NCBI RefSeq assembly: GCF_020515625.1
Contig: NZ_JAIWPJ010000002.1
Coordinates: forward strand, 558,001-622,000
DNA length: 64,000 nucleotides
Source of the DNA: Natrinema amylolyticum
Lineage (GTDB): Archaea > Halobacteriota > Halobacteria > Halobacteriales > Natrialbaceae
Reading direction: 5' to 3'
A model generated the notes under the pieces. It was not told the origin of the DNA and searched no databases. It worked only from the letters and a program-made list of their open reading frames with translations. Made by a program: the position numbers and the translations under genes. Within the stretch, counting starts at the first letter, position 1, and each line of letters opens with the position of its first letter. Shown piece by piece: positions 61,902 to 64,000 of the stretch.

Positions 61902-62432
61902 TCACGCCCCGTCTCCGTCGGCGGCAGCGTGTTCGCGTTTCAGCGAGAGGACGGTCCGGTCGAACTCGCAGACGAGCGGTTCGTCCGGGTTGTCGGACTC
62001 GTCCGACGAAGCCTCGTTCGCGTCGCTCTCGGAACGGTCGTTGACTCTGAACGCCTCGACGTGCATGGTGACGATCCCGCGCTCGCCGTCGCTGGTCTCG
62101 CGTTTGTCAGTGACCGTCGACTGCGCTCGGATCGTGTCGCCGTGGAAGACCGGATTCGGGTGCTCGACGTCGTCGTAGGAGAGGTTCGCGACGATCGTCC
62201 CGTCGGTCGTCTCCGGAATCGAGATTCCGACCGCGAGCGACATCGTGTAGAGGCCGTTGACCAGGCGCTCGCCGAACTCAGTGTCGGCCGCGAACTCTGC
62301 GTCGAGGTGCAGCGGCTGCTGATTCATCGTCATATCACAGAAGCGCTGGTTGTCGCTCTCGGAGATCGTCCGCCGACGCTCGTGTTCGATTGTCTCGCCG
62401 ACGTCGAACTCCTCGTAGTACAGTCCCGTCAT
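61902..62432 (-). CDS. MaoC-family dehydratase
   Basis: The 176-residue single-hotdog hydratase converts enoyl-CoA to 3-hydroxyacyl-CoA (or related). FDVGETIEHERRRTISESDNQRFCDMTMNQQPLHLDAEFA carries the usual Asp/His pair of MaoC (D..M..N..P.H.D), followed by FGERLVNGLYTMSLAVG. The C-terminal part has an acidic Ser/Glu insert, then LVCEFDRTVLSLKR. It could serve the beta-oxidation genes in this window. It is the first gene of the MaoC-PH-PH unit; why PH proteins would be coupled to it is unclear. Confidence 0.88.
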   Translation of the reverse strand: MTGLYYEEFDVGETIEHERRRTISESDNQRFCDMTMNQQPLHLDAEFAADTEFGERLVNGLYTMSLAVGISIPETTDGTIVANLSYDDVEHPNPVFHGDTIRAQSTVTDKRETSDGERGIVTMHVEAFRVNDRSESDANEASSDESDNPDEPLVCEFDRTVLSLKREHAAADGDGA

Positions 62433-62615
62433 GCGTTCGAAATCACGCAGATCCTACAAAAGCATGGCGTCGTTCCGGACTCGAGACGCGCACTGGTGAC
62501 TGACCTCGATCAGACTTCCCGATCCGGGAAATCGCGCGATCCGAGTCGCGCTACCGGTTTCGATTTCGGCTCGGTCGGTTACCCGCATTCTGCACCGGTA
62601 GCCGCCTCGTGTTCC

Positions 62616-64000
62616 TCACTCGACCATCTCGGTCTCGTCGCCGGCGTCCTGCTGGACCCAGATCGTCTTCGTGTTGACGAACTCGCGGATGCCGTGCTTC
62701 GAGAGTTCCCGTCCGTAGCCCGAGTCCTTCACACCGCCGAAGGGGAGTCGGGGATCGGACTTGACGAGTTCGTTGACGAACGCCAGCCCGGACTCGAACT
62801 GGCGGGCGACCCGCTCGCCGCGCTCTAAGTCCTCGGTCCAGACGCTCGCGCCGAGCCCGAAGCGGGTGTCGTTGGCCTTCTCGATCGCGGCTTCCTCGTC
62901 GGGTACCCGGAAGACCGTCGCGACGGGACCGAAGAGTTCCTCCTGATCGGCGGGCGCGTTTTCGGGAACGTCCGTGATCACCGTCGGCGGATAGAACGCG
63001 CCGTCGCGGTCCATCGGCTCGCCGCCGAGTTCAATCTCGCCGCCCTGATCGACCGTTTCTTCGACCTGCTCGTGGAGCTCCTCCATGAGGTCCTCGCGGG
63101 CCTGCGGGCCGATGTCGGTGCCCTCGTCCATCGGATCGCCGACGGTCTGGGCCTCCATTTCGTCGACGAACCGGTCGACGAACTCGTCGTAGACGTCGTC
63201 GACCACGATGAATCGCTTGGCCGCGATACAGGACTGGCCGTTGTTGATGAGCCGCGCCTGGACTGCCGTCTCGACCGTCTCGTCCATCGGCGCGTCCTCG
63301 AGCACGACGAACGGGTCGCTCCCGCCTAACTCGAGGACGTTCTTCTTGAGTTGGCTGCCCGCAGTCTCGGCGACGGATCGGCCCGCGCCGTCGCTGCCGG
63401 TGATAGTGACCGCGGAGATGCGCTCGTCTTCGATCACCTCGTCGATCTCGCTGGAACTGATCAGGAGGGAGGTGAACGCGCCCTCGGGGAACCCCGCCTG
63501 CTCGAAGACGTCTTCGATGGCCCGCGCACAGCCGGGCACGTTCGAAGCGTGTTTCAGCAGGCCGACGTTGCCCGCGGCGAGGTTGGGGGCCGCGAAGCGA
63601 AACACCTGCCAGAACGGGAAGTTCCAGGGCATGATCGCCAGCACCGGGCCGAGCGGCTGGTAGGCGACGACGGTACGGGCGCTCTCGTCGCTCGCGACGA
63701 CCTCGTCCTGGAGGTGTTCGGCGGCGGTCTCGGCGTAGTAGTCACAGACCCACGCGCATTTCTCGACCTCGTCGTAGGCCTGCCCGATCGGCTTCCCCAT
63801 CTCCTCGGTCATCAGGTGGGCGTAGTCGTCCTCGTTTTCCCGCAAAACGTCGGCCGCCTTCGCCAGGAGTCGCTGCCGCGTCTCGATCGGCGTCTCGCTC
63901 CACTCCGCGAAGGTCTCGGTCGCTCGCGCTATGTGTTCGTCTCGCTCCTCGTCAGACGTCTCTTCGAAGCTGTCGACCACGTCTCCCGTCGCCGGATTCG
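62616..64000 (-). CDS. NAD(P)-dependent aldehyde dehydrogenase, 5' end beyond the window
   Basis: Oxidises aldehydes, most like succinate-semialdehyde dehydrogenase. Landmarks: MPWNFPFWQ, the catalytic Glu in LELGGSDPFVV, the nucleophile Cys in NNGQSCIAAKR and EELFGPVATVFRV, with the C-terminal LPFGGVKDSGYGRELSKHGI. The frame stays open to the window edge: the residues before GTG 63980 read NPATGD, which is typical ALDH sequence, so the true start lies outside. 460 codons are visible. Substrate is not certain. Confidence 0.93.
   Translation of the reverse strand, partial: NPATGDVVDSFEETSDEERDEHIARATETFAEWSETPIETRQRLLAKAADVLRENEDDYAHLMTEEMGKPIGQAYDEVEKCAWVCDYYAETAAEHLQDEVVASDESARTVVAYQPLGPVLAIMPWNFPFWQVFRFAAPNLAAGNVGLLKHASNVPGCARAIEDVFEQAGFPEGAFTSLLISSSEIDEVIEDERISAVTITGSDGAGRSVAETAGSQLKKNVLELGGSDPFVVLEDAPMDETVETAVQARLINNGQSCIAAKRFIVVDDVYDEFVDRFVDEMEAQTVGDPMDEGTDIGPQAREDLMEELHEQVEETVDQGGEIELGGEPMDRDGAFYPPTVITDVPENAPADQEELFGPVATVFRVPDEEAAIEKANDTRFGLGASVWTEDLERGERVARQFESGLAFVNELVKSDPRLPFGGVKDSGYGRELSKHGIREFVNTKTIWVQQDAGDETEMVE

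Noticed and set aside
1-64000. tRNA, rRNA and CRISPR features
   Set aside because: I scanned for T-loop and acceptor patterns and for regularly spaced 25-40 bp repeats and found none convincing; the tandem repeats present have no spacers.

Overview
The window is chromosomal DNA from a halophilic archaeon (class Halobacteria). The sequence is GC-rich, proteins are strongly acidic, and promoters are archaeal: TATA boxes lie 25-30 bp upstream of start codons that often have no leader. It also carries lineage markers: a HalOD1 protein, a ThiR regulator, Tat lipoproteins with twin arginines followed by a lipobox, a CtaA-like/CtaB fusion and archaeal class I aldolase. A Natrialbales genus such as Haloterrigena or Natrinema is possible, but nothing here fixes the genus. 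I found no rRNA, tRNA or CRISPR array.

Layout. 1-3.3 kb: a membrane-anchored winged-helix regulator and glmS. 3.3-7.6 kb: a gene-poor, AT-richer accessory patch with a cluster of GTCAC pentamers, a putative element bounded by inverted repeats (3892-5606) with a complete IS5-type IS nested inside it, and a secreted acidic protein. 7.6-13.4 kb: an SPW membrane protein, an SDR, an acidic repeat protein, leuS and HalOD1. 13.5-20.1 kb: DUF420, thiR, a methyltransferase, a thioesterase, an archaemetzincin-like protein without its catalytic motif, thi4 and a MATE exporter. The archaemetzincin-like gene and thi4 share an upstream element. 20.3-31.8 kb: a lipoprotein hydrolase, topA, a solute-binding lipoprotein coupled to an APC permease, and a 1400-residue HEAT-repeat/PQQ-propeller protein. 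31.9-40.6 kb: small metabolic and regulatory genes, the methylmalonyl-CoA mutase B12 subunit with meaB, a thiolase with its DUF35 partner, and an M42 peptidase. 40.8-53 kb: ctaB, an intramembrane protease-like protein, acyl-CoA dehydrogenase, squalene synthase, 3-hydroxyacyl-CoA dehydrogenase, an aldo/keto reductase and a helix-hairpin-helix protein. 53.2-64 kb: fba-fbp (gluconeogenesis), a Tat-exported serine-protease-like protein, an acyl-CoA carboxylase subunit with a PccX-like N-terminus, a cupredoxin lipoprotein, a MaoC-PH-PH operon and an aldehyde dehydrogenase cut by the window edge.

How the genes work together. Thiolase, acyl-CoA dehydrogenase, 3-hydroxyacyl-CoA dehydrogenase, MaoC, carboxyltransferase and mutase/MeaB could together handle fatty-acyl and propionyl-CoA carbon, with fba-fbp carrying it to sugars and glmS to amino sugars. 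thiR and thi4 form a thiamine-thiazole module. The most unusual items are the shared thi4 element with its degenerate archaemetzincin neighbour, the SBP-APC pair, the HEAT-PQQ protein, the inverted-repeat element, and short tandem duplications clustered at gene 3' ends.
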